Assembly (NCBI GenBank): GCA_028554645.1
Contig: JAQOOI010000036.1
Location: forward strand, 1-64,000
DNA length: 64,000 bases
DNA from: Omphalotus guepiniiformis
Taxonomy: Eukaryota; Basidiomycota; Agaricomycetes; Agaricales; Omphalotaceae
Direction: 5' to 3'
Position 1 is the stretch's first letter. Each line of letters begins with the position of its first letter. Positions 12,083 to 23,291 of this stretch are shown one piece after another. Below the pieces are notes generated by a model that searched no databases, was not told where the DNA came from, and was given only the letters and a program-made list of their open reading frames with translations. A program made the position numbers and the translations under genes.

Positions 12083-14270
12083 TCGTCCTCATAATCCCTC
12101 GACTTCCGGACCGTTGTGAGAAGCATCCAGTCGCTGAACGCAGCTCTTCGGTGTTCTTAGGCAATAGATTCAGCTCGAGATGTGGAGTGGATGAGATGGG
12201 CCAGCCTCTGCTTTATCCTCCTCAGTATCTGACCACGATGAAGTTTGCCAGCGATGTTCTTCGAGATATAGACTGGCGCGAGAAACGATGTTGACGGGTC
12301 CCAACTAATCGTGGTAACAGAGAAGTCCGCTCTCTTCTGCTTGTTTGGTGTATTCCGAAGATGTGGGTCACCAGTCTTAAGCTGATGAAGTACGAGTCGA
12401 GGGTCCCTGCACGTGGCCTTGATATGCGCCTGACGTTCGATGATCTCCCCAGCATGAAGCTGCTCCATTGCGCTGCCTCTGCGGCGACAACCCCTTCCTG
12501 CATCTTCTCGTTAGGAGTTGATAAGAAGTTGGAGTGAACCCGCCTCTTGTGCAATGACTAGATAAACGAGAAATTCAGTTTAGAAATTGAATTAAATCCA
12601 CAGAGCATCGAGCAATAAAACACACCAGCGCTACTGCTGCGAGCTAAGGGTGTATGAAAGGCAGCGCATCTAGATCGGTACCTTTGAGGCTGTATGTCCA
12701 ACTGCAAACGCATGATTGTTTCTTCTTGGCAAAGGTACTCCATCTCCCAAGTGTCGAACGAGTTCTCCTTGATTTGAGGGCGACACTTGCGATCCGTCGG
12801 AATGGGTACTGCCAACGCAAGCTGCGCAGATGGAATCATCACCGAAGAAACTGTAAAAAGTATCAGATAAAAGTGCTACAATAAGAAAAATTGAGTTTTT
12901 ACTTACGCGGTCGAACAAGCGATTAATAGAGACGAGCTGTTGAAGAGTAACAGGGCTACTGTAAGGCCACCGGCGAAGACATGGTACGATCTAGACAGAT
13001 TGGTTAGTTCTAACAAGCTATAGTTAAAAGAAAAACGAAATGACATACCGGGAACGTCGGTATCCTCCTCCTTGTTCCGGTGTTGAAAGGTGCGACCATC
13101 GACACGCTAGGATAAAGCAAGGAAAGGTTCGTAGACCATACTGAGAAATGAAAAAGAAGACCTACTTGAAGATGAAGGGGTTCGTCAGTGAACGCCGGGC
13201 CGCCTTCGCAGCACGGATGTGGTTGAGAAACCCTTGCAATTCGGCCAAAGGGGAGCTAGAGAGATCGACTTGGGACTCCTTAGCACCCCTACGGCTCCTC
13301 ATTCTTCCTTCTTGGGCTTGTCTTCCTCATCCTCCTACTTCCTCCTCGTCACTGGATTCAAGGGTAGAGTCCGTTTTGTTCAAAGTGGAAGCGGCCTTGG
13401 ATCGAAGTTTGACGCGCCCGCGGTTCCCTCCAACAGGTTCCCCTCCACACGCAAATAGATTCGAGTCTTCTTCGGGCAAGGCTTCAACCATTTGCTTACC
13501 CTTGCCCTGTAAAGACCCATGAGAAACAATACCCCTAAAAAGAGAAAAATGAAACGTGCCTTAGAAAAAAAAAAGGGGAATTTTGGGAGCCTCAGGCTTC
13601 TTTCTTGGTCAATGAGGTCCGGGTTTTCTTTCTCGTAGGCTCGGAATCAGGAACCTCCGTGTCGTCATCATCAGAGTTGTCGGTGAAACGGGGCGGCAGA
13701 GGTCCTCCGGAATCCAGAGACTTGCGTTTCGACTAGAAAATAAATGAACAAGTCAGGAGGGATCCACTGCGAGGAAACCTCAAAACTTACCACAGATCGA
13801 CCCGGCATCGTCGTCCAGGGCAGGTATAGGTTTCGTTCTTTGTAGCCGGAGCATTCCAGTCTTGGCGGAACGAGTCGATTTTTGGCAGCTGAAGCAACGG
13901 ATTCAATAGGGATGAAGGCGAATCTCGTCATCTTCTTCGGTCCTCTTTTGGTCGTCTTATTGGTCACGGAGTCGCACGATCGAAGTCCCCAAGCAGCTAT
14001 TTTTAGAGCAGACAGTGGAAAGGGCCTGGTATTTGTTGGTCCTGCATCGTATGTACACGCTAAGTGGGACGTGAGAAAAGAGAAGGAAAAGGGAGACTCC
14101 ATGGAACGGGGGCCTCAAATATATAGGACACGACCCGAAACGGTCCGTGAGAGAAAGAAGAATGAATTGACTCACGAAAACTCAATAGAGGCATCACTTC
14201 CTAGAGTAATGGAGTTAGCAAGTTCCCTTGAAAAGTCCGCCATAGGGAGACTCAGTGAGATGTGAAGAAC
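12083..14270 (-). pseudogene. Relic of family-A antisense gene 2
   Basis: Homologous to the antisense gene at 29.77-32.20 kb. Shared blocks are the RQAHIKATCRDPRLVLHQL segment (12,360-12,440, against RQDHIKASCLDPRLVLHQV), the FFGDDSICAACVGSTH zinc-type segment near 12,790-12,850 (against FFGDSICASCVGGTH), and acidic and basic linkers at 13.2-13.7 kb. Frames are broken by indels. The 3' end of the gene was separated by the LTR-B insertion at 9975-12082, with the remainder at about 9,890-9,974. Confidence 0.8.
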
Positions 14271-14552
14271 GAAAGGGTTCTGCCATATTTGGCTGAACTT
14301 CGACGGATTGCAGACATCGGGTTTTTCTCCGAATTGATCATGTGCCGAAGCATGCCGATTGAAAAACGTACTTATCGGTGTTTCAATCGAGAAGTCTGCC
14401 TAGTGGCAGTTCACTGTGATCAAGGTGTCCAACGTGATTGTAAAGCAATTGACTTCCTTCTGTGACTAAGCTACCGTGAAAAAGTATTATCTAACTCGAT
14501 ATTGGCCATCATGGGCGATCGAGGTCCAATCTTATTTTACTTTGGGGGATGA
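14271..14552. repeat. Family-A relic: spacer and decayed polypurine tract
   Basis: Matches the 300 bases before the intact 3' LTR. It ends with TTTACTTTGGGGGATGA, the counterpart of the intact polypurine tract, just before the LTR start at 14553. No gene. Confidence 0.7.
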
Positions 14553-16410
14553 TGTTGCGACTACTAAGGCGGTCTAGGCTTGAAAATCATGCAGATTGAG
14601 AAGGATTTTGGTTGTTCAAACATTGGAAACTGAACAATGAGAATTAGAGTTCACCCAGACTGCTAGTTGAAACATGAGAACACACTCATTTACTCAAGCC
14701 TGAGTGTAGAGTTAGCTACAGTACATGAGGATGGTAACTTAGCACCTGTGACACCAATGGGATCATGGAGAGAGAACCTAGTTTTGCCTCTCACTTTGTA
14801 TTGGAGTAACAATGTTCCATGCTAAGTTGAGTTGGTCAGCCCCACGCCTCGTAAAAAACTATAGACTCTCATGAGTGTTTTGTTTGAATTGTAATCCAAG
14901 GGAATGATGGAAGTTACAATTCAATCTGAAGGAAACATCTAAGTCCAACTGGACTAATCTAACTCCAGCTGGTCTTGCTAAACTCAGGTTGGCTGTAAAA
15001 GGACTGAATGCTGAGAGTGCAGACAATCTTGTATTATTCTGACCAGAGAAATATGTTGTACATGGTTGTACTATGCTTAGGATGGTGTTACAAACTTGTG
15101 AACCACCTTTGTCTGTTGGTCTGAAGAAGCAAAAATCCTCTAAGGTCATTTCTGAAGAATGGAGTTTAGATACTCAAGTTATCCTACCATGGAACTAGAT
15201 GGTGATTCTGGAGTATCACCCTCTGAAATGTAACATCTAACTGAGTGATACCCTGAACCCAGACATACCCAAATAGGGAAGAATAAAACGATTATTGGGA
15301 CATAATACTGTGCCATCAGCTTGTTTGCTAGAACCAGCCTAAAAGGAGAAGGTACCTCCTGGAGACAAATCAAGATGCAAGATCTGGCCAGATAGACACA
15401 TGTGCTAACTGTACAGCTTGTGGATGATAGTAACAACGGATTAGGGTCTAGATGACCTCTGAAACAGAAGAAATAACCACTGGATATGTCTAGGAACCTC
15501 ACCAGCAGCCCCCAGGTTTAGGAAAATCAAAAGAAGTTGCAAATTTCAAAATCACTAAAAGGATGTTTGTTCATATGGCACCATTCTGGACATGATAAAT
15601 TGGCGTGCTGTTCACTCCTGGTTAGATACCCCTGGACTTGATTGCCAAGCCACTATATGTACAAAGCGATTTTTATAACATTTTTATACCCAAGATACCT
15701 ATACATGACAGTATCTAACTAAAAAATACCTACAAAAATACCTAAAAAGACACCAATCCCTGCTCAATTAGTCTTTCTGTTATCTATTCTATTTACTCTG
15801 CTCAGATTCCCTTACATTTTCGAGATTTACTATATTTATTTTCTGACCTGTATATAAGAACTACCTACTTGTAGATATTTTTCCTTAAGTTAGGACTGCC
15901 TAGGCTCACTACCAAAGCAGAACTTCTTCTAGACAAATTTGCCTGGCTCTTAGGAGTTCAGTTATAGAGAAATATACCAGTTGTGCAAACTTCTGTAAAG
16001 TCCCTTGTGGCAAACCTTGAGAGAGATACTGAAACTGTTGCTGTCCCTGCTGTTCTGTCTGTGCTGTTCTGCCTGCTGAAACTGTTGCTGCTACTGTTCT
16101 GATTGATACTGTCACTGTTTGGACCATTGGATCGAGTTGCCCCACTCTGATTTGTTGCCCTGAACCATCCCCCTGAACCCCTGAGAAACTAGTTGACCTC
16201 TGTCTTGAACCTGTGTTTTTGAGTTACCCTGTCACTTATACCCTGTTCAGAGCAGACTGCAGACACTTGCTAGCTCAGTATTGAGTTCGATTGTTGAGTT
16301 TAACTGTGCGGAACCTTTGACAACGCCAGCCACACCTCCACAAACCCCCCTAGAATTGAGTTAGAGGTTGTTTCTTGAGACTCCCTCGCTGTCTAATTCT
16401 TGCACATTAC
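14553..16410 (+). repeat. Decayed 3' LTR of family-A relic
   Basis: About 1,858 bases aligning end to end with the 1,843-bp family-A LTR, from TGTTGCG to about CACATTAC. Substitutions and small indels are frequent. The sequence directly after it is LINE reverse transcriptase coding sequence, so this older copy is also embedded in the LINE. Confidence 0.85.
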
Positions 16411-17919
16411 CGAAACAAACAAACCATCTATGCCATCAAGCGCGACCAAATGAAGGAATTCGACTACTTGGCTCCTGAAGGCTTTTACGACGCAATCACT
16501 GCATATGGTCTTCCCCAACAAATCATTGAACTAGACAAGGCAGCGCAATCGAACACAAAATGCGCGATTTGAACAGCTTACGGTAACACGGACCAAATCA
16601 CCATCAATGGTGTCACTAAACAAGGCGGCCCACTCTCTCTGTTGAAACCGACCCTCACGACCAGCCTCGGACAATCACTATCTAAACGACCTCCTTTCGA
16701 CAAGACATAGATTGCCGTGATAATCACCACCGAGTCATTCATGAAAGGAGACCCGCACACGCCAACGGACAACACCACCATAATAGTTGGAATGACTGAA
16801 AGCAACTGACGACTCATACCTCTTCTCTAGATACCTTGCATCACTCATATGCAATACCCTTCATATGGAACGGTTCCAGTTCGTCTATGGCTGGCTCACA
16901 GACAATGGTCCAAAACCAGAGCATACATTTTGAACCCAGACACCCAAGTTCAACCCCAAACTGTACAGTTTCACTCAGTCACCAACAAGAAGGAAGTGGA
17001 TCCATTAATCATAACAGTTCAGGATATGCCACTGATCGTTGATGAACTAGAGTTCCTACATGCCAAAGTCGATGACCCGAGCGCTAGGCATCAAGAACTC
17101 CGGACCTTCATAAACAACTTTGCCTTTCCCCGACTAAGTCGACGAGCCCCAATTACACTCATCAGGAAAATAATAACCCAAACATAATCTCTCGATGCCG
17201 ATCACTACTGTCACTTTCAACCCATCAAACAAGCAGACGACTCTCGAGAATCTAGATTGGCTGATAATGCAAAAAGCCCATGATCAGCTAGGCTCCCTGT
17301 TTAATCCCAACTCGAACATACTCACCCTCCCCATTCATATGAATGGTCTAGGTTTCCCCTCCATAGCTCGAATAAACGCTGGCCTCGCAGTAGATGGCAT
17401 TAGAAGAGACCTCAATCATCACATACGGACATATTGAGACATGGCACACATCACCATGGCCGACTGGACCTGCTCACTGAACAGTTGCATACAACCGACA
17501 AATGGTCTAGGTCTCAACACACCAACTCACGCGACCAGACTACGAAAAATCCCTGCCTCGTGGATAGTGGCCCACAACACTATGTGTGCACATAAGAACG
17601 ATCTCTCACTCAACCAAACAGACAAGTCAGAAATCCTCAGCGGAAATATCTCCATCTACCACTATATCGCAATCTACAATCGCTGCACCACCGACACACA
17701 CGAACGGCCTGACGGCAACACTATCAGGTCCCTGCGAGCAAAAGGCATACTCAAATTCTCAGACATCGGACATTGGAGCTGGGATCTAGCGGATGGTTGA
17801 TATACATTCAACAAGAGGGTGATATCAGACTTCACGGGATGGTCCCAAGCTGCCAGAAAGAATCTTGAAAAACTATACACCATGCTGAGTCGTTTTGATC
17901 TACAATGGATCCACAACGG
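16411..17919 (+). pseudogene. LINE reverse transcriptase fragment (RT and linker)
   Basis: Plus-strand coding relic. The 16,411-16,570 segment encodes IKRDQMKEFDYLAPEGFYDA, an RT palm motif with the first catalytic aspartate. GGPLS at about 16,625 is the next RT motif, and ATDDSYLF near 16,800 carries the catalytic Asp pair. The thumb and linker follow to 17,919 (FQFVYGWLT, then LDWL...FGFPS-like segments). Several stops and frame changes break it. One TGA near 17,438 occupies a position where this LINE family, as I recall it, has arginine. The frame runs straight into the family-A insertion point and resumes at 34,351. Confidence 0.8.
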
Positions 17920-19762
17920 TGTTGCGTCAAAAAGCCTTTCAGTGCTGAAATCCATCAGATTGAAGTAAATATGGAATGTTCAAGCATTGGAAACTGAACA
18001 TAAAGGACTAGAGTCACCCCAGACTGCTAGTTAAGACATGAAACATACTTGTACTCACAATGCCTAAGTGTAGTGATTGCTACAGTACTGAATCTGGTAC
18101 TAAGCAACTGTGACCAATGGGTTATACAAAGAGATACTAGTTATGCCTCTCCAGATGTGTTGGAATTCCAATGTTCCATACCAGATTGAGTTGGTCAGAC
18201 CCACCCTCTAATAACTAGAGACTCTACCAAGTGTTGTTGACTGTAATCCAAGGGGTTGATGGATTTTCACTTCAATTGAACAACTATCTAAGTCCTTTGG
18301 ACTGATCAAAAGTTCCAGCTGGTCTTGCTAACTAAGTTGGCACCATAAGATTGAATGCTGAGAATATGGGCAATCTTGCAGATTGTATTACCAGAGAAAT
18401 ATCTGTACATTGAGTACTATGTGAACATAATGTCACTAAGATGAAATGCCAATCTGTGTAATAATGGAAGTAGATTCAAAAGTTACATCTGCACAAATGA
18501 GTTAGCTACTCAATACTCATGATGGAAGGAGTTAGATACTGAAAATGAGTATCTCTCTGGATCTGAGTATCTCTCTGAAATTCAGTAACCCTCTGAACTT
18601 GATGAAAGACAAAGGCACTCTAATTGGAGGTCTTAGACGAAACTATGGGATAGAATACTGTCCTAGGAGAAGCTGAGAGCTATCCTAAACAAGAAATATA
18701 ACCTGAGTACAAATCTGACCAAAAAGAGATGTATAGGGGTAAAACTTGAAATAAACAGTTACTGTACCTTACTGTGGCTGATAGAAACGATGAAGCATGG
18801 TCTAGATAAGCTCTAGAGCTTCTACACAACTCCTAATGCTGCCCTAGTAGAGGAGAATGTGCCAATTTTGGAGAAACTTATAGGGGACCAGATTTGCAAT
18901 GCACTAAGGAGAATGTCACCTGTCAGGATACTGGTTGCTATTTACAGGATCTGGACCTTTATTTAGATACCCTGGGTACGCCCTAACACACCTAGAACGC
19001 GGACAAAGCGATATATTTCTGTTTTTATACCAATCTATACCCACAGTGCCTACTTTTGACTATCTAACTGGAAAATTACCTAGAAAACTACCTAAAAAGA
19101 ATCCAATCTCTGCTCAATTGATACTTACTTACTTTTGACTCATTTACTGTTCAGATTACTCTTTTAATTTTGAGATATATGTTTGATTTTATGATTTAGT
19201 ATATATAGCTTACAGAGTATCTATTTAGATTTTCTTAAGCAAGTACTGCCCAAAGCTACAAGCCAAAGCAGGAAAACCTTCTTAGACGAAATATAGCCTG
19301 GCTCTTTAGAGTTCAGTTCGAGAAATATCCAGTTGTGAAAACTTCTGTAAAGTCCCTTGTGGCAGATAAATTGAAAGAGATACTGAATCTTTGCTGAAAC
19401 TGCTGTTCTGTCTGTGCTGAATCTGCCTGCTGAAACTGTCTGTGCTGCATCTGAAACTGTTCCCTGCATTGTCTGACCATTGGATCGAGTTTAAACATCG
19501 AGATTGATTGTCCTGAATCCCTCCTGAACCCTGAAAACCACCCTTACCTTCTGTCTGAATCTTGTGTTTTGAGATACCCTCTGCCATTTTTCACCCAGAT
19601 TGAGATAAAGACATCTGTAACCCTGCAGATTCAAAGTTCAATTGTTGTGTCTAACTGTGCGGAATCTCTGACAACGCCAGTCACACCTCACCCTACATCA
19701 TTTTGATTTGAGTTGGATTGTGCTCATTTGAGTATCTCTCTCGTTCATTTCATAGTCACTAC
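17920..19762 (+). repeat. 5' LTR of family A
   Basis: 1,843 bases, starting TGTTGCGTC and ending CACTAC (a following A is shared with the target duplication or leader). It is identical by eye to 32,503-34,345 except for T at 19,648 against C at 34,231, a CpG-to-TpG change. A TATATATA-like stretch at about 19,198-19,206 may serve as the core promoter. It carries no convincing ORF; the short frames in it are duplicated in the 3' copy. Confidence 0.95.
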
Positions 19763-19765
19763 ATC

Positions 19766-19784
19766 TGGAGCCCACCGCGAGGGG
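19766..19784 (+). promoter_or_regulatory. Primer-binding site of family A
   Basis: Begins TGGAGCCCACC three bases after the LTR, as expected for a site complementary to a tRNA 3' end (TGG pairs with CCA). The matching tRNA would have a U at the discriminator position and GCCCACC as its 5' acceptor strand. I cannot name the tRNA with confidence. Confidence 0.65.
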
Positions 19785-19936
19785 TGGCTTTAGACTTGAT
19801 AATTGAACTATCTGTGTATTTACACGTGTCTGGAAATAAATCTGGACTTTTCCTGTGTTAAACTTTGCCCTGTTCCTCACTTAGCAACAATTTCCTTGAA
19901 GTTGTTGAACCATCTATAAGTTTTATAACTTAGAGT

Positions 19937-21205
19937 TTGCTTGTCAAAATTAGCAGCTCACAGAGAAACACACGTCCTAGAAAGACTAAGAATTCTGAGA
20001 GAGCTGGAACAGAAGAATTGTCACTGAACCAGTCATCCAGAAGGAAAAGTTCCAAAGGAAAAGAGAAAGAAGCCATATCTGAACCAGATTCAAGTCCACT
20101 TTCGTCTCTTTCATCCCTAAGTACTATTCCTGAACGGAATACACCTCCAGATTTATCTGAACTCTCAGCTAGATACAAGAAAAATAAGAGGAACTTTGTT
20201 AACAGTCCTCAATATTTTGCCTTGACACATAAAAGAATCCCTGTTAAAATAATAAGGAACCCGAGAAACAATATGTCTACTCATGACAATGCTACTGGGA
20301 ATGAAGCTCCCCAACAACAAGGACCTACCCAAGGACCTGTTGAGATGGAAGAGATCTTCATTTTTGGAAATGCAACAGGAATGCAGATTCCTGTTCCTGC
20401 AGCTAAAGAGTTGCAGAATGAGAAGCTACCTAAAGTCTCTAAGCAGGCTCCCATCTTCGATAAGAAACATCCATCTGAATTGGTTGCATGGTTGGCAGAG
20501 CTGGAAGGCATCTTTGTGTCAACCGGAACTAAAACAGATGCGGCTAAAGTAATGTTGGCTCTCAGATACATGGAGTTCCATACCCGTGAAGAGTTTCAAC
20601 AGCTTCAAGCTGTTAAAGATTTGGATTGGGATGCTTTTAAAGAGGCATTAATGAAAAATTTCCCTGAATCTGCAGATAGAGGACTGGGATCTAGACAAAG
20701 ATTGTATGCTATCATTGATGCATATAAGCTCATAGTGCTTGGTGCTATTCAGAAACTGATGGCATTTAAAAGAGAGTATGAGATTGAGTATGAGAAACTA
20801 TCTTCTGGTACTACACCTGTAGTATCAAACTCAGAAGCTGTAGCTGGTTTCTTGAGTGCACTAGATGAACCCTTCAGAAGAAAACTTCTGGACCGCCTAG
20901 AAAACAAAGTGATCAATGGCCACTTACAAGTTCAGAGAGAGGATGACCCTTTTACTCTGAAAGATGTAATGTCTGAGGCTGAAAAACTCTGTTCTGTAAA
21001 AAGAGCAGGGGGATACAACTTTGGTTTATTCTTGAATGGTCCAAATCTGGCAGAAGGATACTCTAGGATACTCCCAACAACTGAGCAGAGTGCTACAAGG
21101 AAGTTATATGATCCTTACCAAGTAGCATCTACTGTGAAGTCAGAACCAGATCAGTGGGCAATGAAATTGTCTGCAACAGTGGATAGTCACCAGAAACCAG
21201 TTTAA
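19937..21205 (+). CDS. gag: Gag capsid polyprotein of family A
   Basis: A 422-codon ORF, first in the element. The N-terminal 100 residues are basic and Ser/Pro-rich. A retrotransposon-Gag-like helical region lies at about residues 170-300, starting FDKKHPSELVAWLAELEGIF. The expected role is assembly of the cytoplasmic virus-like particle. It ends at a stop just as the next frame, carrying the zinc knuckle, opens (overlap about 21,163-21,205). The continuation is therefore +1 shifted, by programmed shift, splicing or mutation. Confidence 0.85.
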   Translation: MLVKISSSQRNTRPRKTKNSERAGTEELSLNQSSRRKSSKGKEKEAISEPDSSPLSSLSSLSTIPERNTPPDLSELSARYKKNKRNFVNSPQYFALTHKRIPVKIIRNPRNNMSTHDNATGNEAPQQQGPTQGPVEMEEIFIFGNATGMQIPVPAAKELQNEKLPKVSKQAPIFDKKHPSELVAWLAELEGIFVSTGTKTDAAKVMLALRYMEFHTREEFQQLQAVKDLDWDAFKEALMKNFPESADRGLGSRQRLYAIIDAYKLIVLGAIQKLMAFKREYEIEYEKLSSGTTPVVSNSEAVAGFLSALDEPFRRKLLDRLENKVINGHLQVQREDDPFTLKDVMSEAEKLCSVKRAGGYNFGLFLNGPNLAEGYSRILPTTEQSATRKLYDPYQVASTVKSEPDQWAMKLSATVDSHQKPV

Positions 21206-21875
21206 CCAGATTAGACAAGCCCAGGAGACGAATCTGGCAGCTCTTGCAAAGCTATCTGAGACAGTTGCTAACTTGGCAAAAATGACCCAAGCAACTTCTA
21301 GCTCAGTTAGGATGAACATGAATGCTCCAAATTCCCAATCTGGACCTGGAATGAACTCTAATGGACACAATAGTGTACAAAGATCGTCCCAGATGTCATC
21401 TGTGAATAACAATACTCATGCTGACTCCAATTGCTATATGTGTGATGAGCCTGGACATAGATCTATGGACTGTCCACATCAACTTAGATTTATCAGGTTG
21501 GGGTGGATGATCAAAAATAGTGCTGGTAAATGGGCATTGAAAGATGGAGTATATTGGCCAAGAGCTGATCCATCTGATACTCGGTCTAAGAAAGAGAAGA
21601 TTGAGGAAATTGCCAAAAGACATGGATGGGAACAACCTTCCTCTCATGTTGACCAGAACTTGTATGCTTTTGAGGATGAGGATTCTGCTATAGCAGGTCC
21701 CTCTCAAAGTAGTTCATTAGATGCTATCAACAGCCTTGTTGCTCAATTCAGTCAGGTTTGCAATACTTTGCAGAATCTGGCACCAGCAGCTAAATCTGAA
21801 ACTAAGCAGATTTTGAAACGAGAGAAAACAACTCTGAGTCGAAAAACTAGAGTTTCCAATGAAGGAGATTGGTGA
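21163..21875 (+). CDS. Nucleocapsid ORF with CCHC zinc knuckle
   Basis: This frame opens after a stop at about 21,160 and has no upstream ATG in the overlap with gag; the first ATG is at 21,273. It encodes CYMCDEPGHRSMDC, a perfect C-x2-C-x4-H-x4-C knuckle that would bind the element RNA, followed by a Ser- and Gln-rich tail. It is normally the C-terminal part of Gag. It ends at 21,873-21,875, overlapping the protease frame by at least 17 bases. Confidence 0.8.
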
Positions 21876-23256
21876 AGAAGCTGTATATACTCAGAATCCT
21901 TCTCACAAAACAGGTCAATCTCCTGAGGAAAGTAAACTTGTAAAGAAAAAGAGAGTTGAAGTGTTACTACCTACACTAAGACCATCTGAAAGGGAGAAAT
22001 ACAGACCCCCTGCTATGAGAAAAGAGCCCGTTCGTTTTGAACTACCCGTTGATTCTGACACTGAGGAGATTGAATCTCCCTCTGGAAATAACAACAATGT
22101 TGCACGGAGAGTATCTAACCGTCTGTTTGATCATGTAAAGGCAATAGATAGGCCACCTATACCAAAGGGAATGCCTGTAGGGAGCCAGAACAAGTCAAAT
22201 GAGACTGAAGGAGCTCAATCTGGAACTAAAGATGGAATGAATATTGACACAAGGAATGCTATTGTATACACAAAGCCTCCACGTAAATCTGAGCCTGATT
22301 TCAAGCTTAGAAACTCATTATTCAAACCGGGTCTAGCAGAAGAAATTGCAGACAAAATCTTTAGATCTGAGATAGATATAAGTAGTGGGGACCTCATTGC
22401 TATATCTCCGGCACTTCAGAAGATTATGCAGAGAAAATTGAAGAACAACAGAGTATATAAGCGTCCTGTAAAGGCTTTTGTTCATGAAATAAGGGATGAA
22501 GATGATCCTGATGGTATTCTACCAGAAGAAGATGTCAATCTGGTACAGGCAAATTATATGGTCTTTATTGAAGATATGGCCTATGAAAGGGAAGATGTGT
22601 TTATTGTCCTAGATGAAGACACAGATGACCTTAAGAAAGGCTCAGTGGTACACAAGGATGTTGTGGACCAGTATCAGAAAGATGTACCTCCAGATGAGAG
22701 GAACAAGATCATTATAGTAGCCAGCCAGACTGACAGCCTAAAGGCAATCTACCCAAAGATTAATCACTCTGATCAACAAGTTGAGACAGTAGTTGATAGT
22801 GGTTCTCAAATCGTGTCCATGGATACAAGAGTAGCTATTGGACTTGGTTTAAGATGGGACCCAGAGACTGTGATCCATATGCAAAGTGCAAATGGTCAAT
22901 TACAGGCTACTAGGGGACTAGCAAGAAATGTACCATTTACCTTTGGAGAAATAACTATCTATATGCAGATCCACATAATAGATAAAGTGCCTTATGATGT
23001 TCTTTTGGGAAGACCATTTGATGTGTTGACAAGCAGTGTAGTCAGAAACTTTGAAACTGGAGAACAAGAGATCACCATTACAGATCCAAACAGTGGAATG
23101 AAGTGTACAATGGGAACATATGACAGAGGTAGAGGAATCAAGGTTAAACCTATTCCTGGTGAACCAAAGCTTGTCCCTGAAACACAGAAATCTGCGAGTG
23201 TCCCGGTGAAAAATGAGGGAGACTCTCAAAATTTTCATCGGACCTCAATGAACTGA
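21859..23256 (+). CDS. Aspartic protease ORF of family A
   Basis: 465 codons. The N-terminal two thirds are charged linker without a recognised domain. Near residues 307-315 is VVDSGSQIV, the catalytic Asp-Ser-Gly of a retropepsin, and YDVLLGRPFD downstream is the second conserved block of that fold. It would cut Gag-Pol into its parts. The frame ends at 23,254-23,256, shortly after a canonical slippery heptamer at 23,229-23,235 that would carry ribosomes by -1 into the RT frame. Confidence 0.85.
   Translation: MKEIGEEAVYTQNPSHKTGQSPEESKLVKKKRVEVLLPTLRPSEREKYRPPAMRKEPVRFELPVDSDTEEIESPSGNNNNVARRVSNRLFDHVKAIDRPPIPKGMPVGSQNKSNETEGAQSGTKDGMNIDTRNAIVYTKPPRKSEPDFKLRNSLFKPGLAEEIADKIFRSEIDISSGDLIAISPALQKIMQRKLKNNRVYKRPVKAFVHEIRDEDDPDGILPEEDVNLVQANYMVFIEDMAYEREDVFIVLDEDTDDLKKGSVVHKDVVDQYQKDVPPDERNKIIIVASQTDSLKAIYPKINHSDQQVETVVDSGSQIVSMDTRVAIGLGLRWDPETVIHMQSANGQLQATRGLARNVPFTFGEITIYMQIHIIDKVPYDVLLGRPFDVLTSSVVRNFETGEQEITITDPNSGMKCTMGTYDRGRGIKVKPIPGEPKLVPETQKSASVPVKNEGDSQNFHRTSMN
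23229..23235 (+). promoter_or_regulatory. Candidate -1 ribosomal frameshift site
   Basis: In the protease frame the codons read CAA AAT TTT, giving the heptamer A AAT TTT, which fits X XXY YYZ. A -1 shift here enters the RT frame, which is open from just upstream (a TGA at about 23,214) through the ATG at 23,292 to the end of pol. The protease frame stops 19 bases later. I did not identify a convincing downstream pseudoknot. Confidence 0.5.
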
Positions 23257-23291
23257 TAAGAGATCAGGGAGAGGTAGCTGTTTGTATTGAA

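Noticed and set aside
17920..19762. Short ORFs in the LTR (for example 18,935-19,138 and 19,306-19,587)
   Set aside because: They are duplicated exactly in the 3' LTR, lack motifs and fit chance frames in non-coding LTR sequence.
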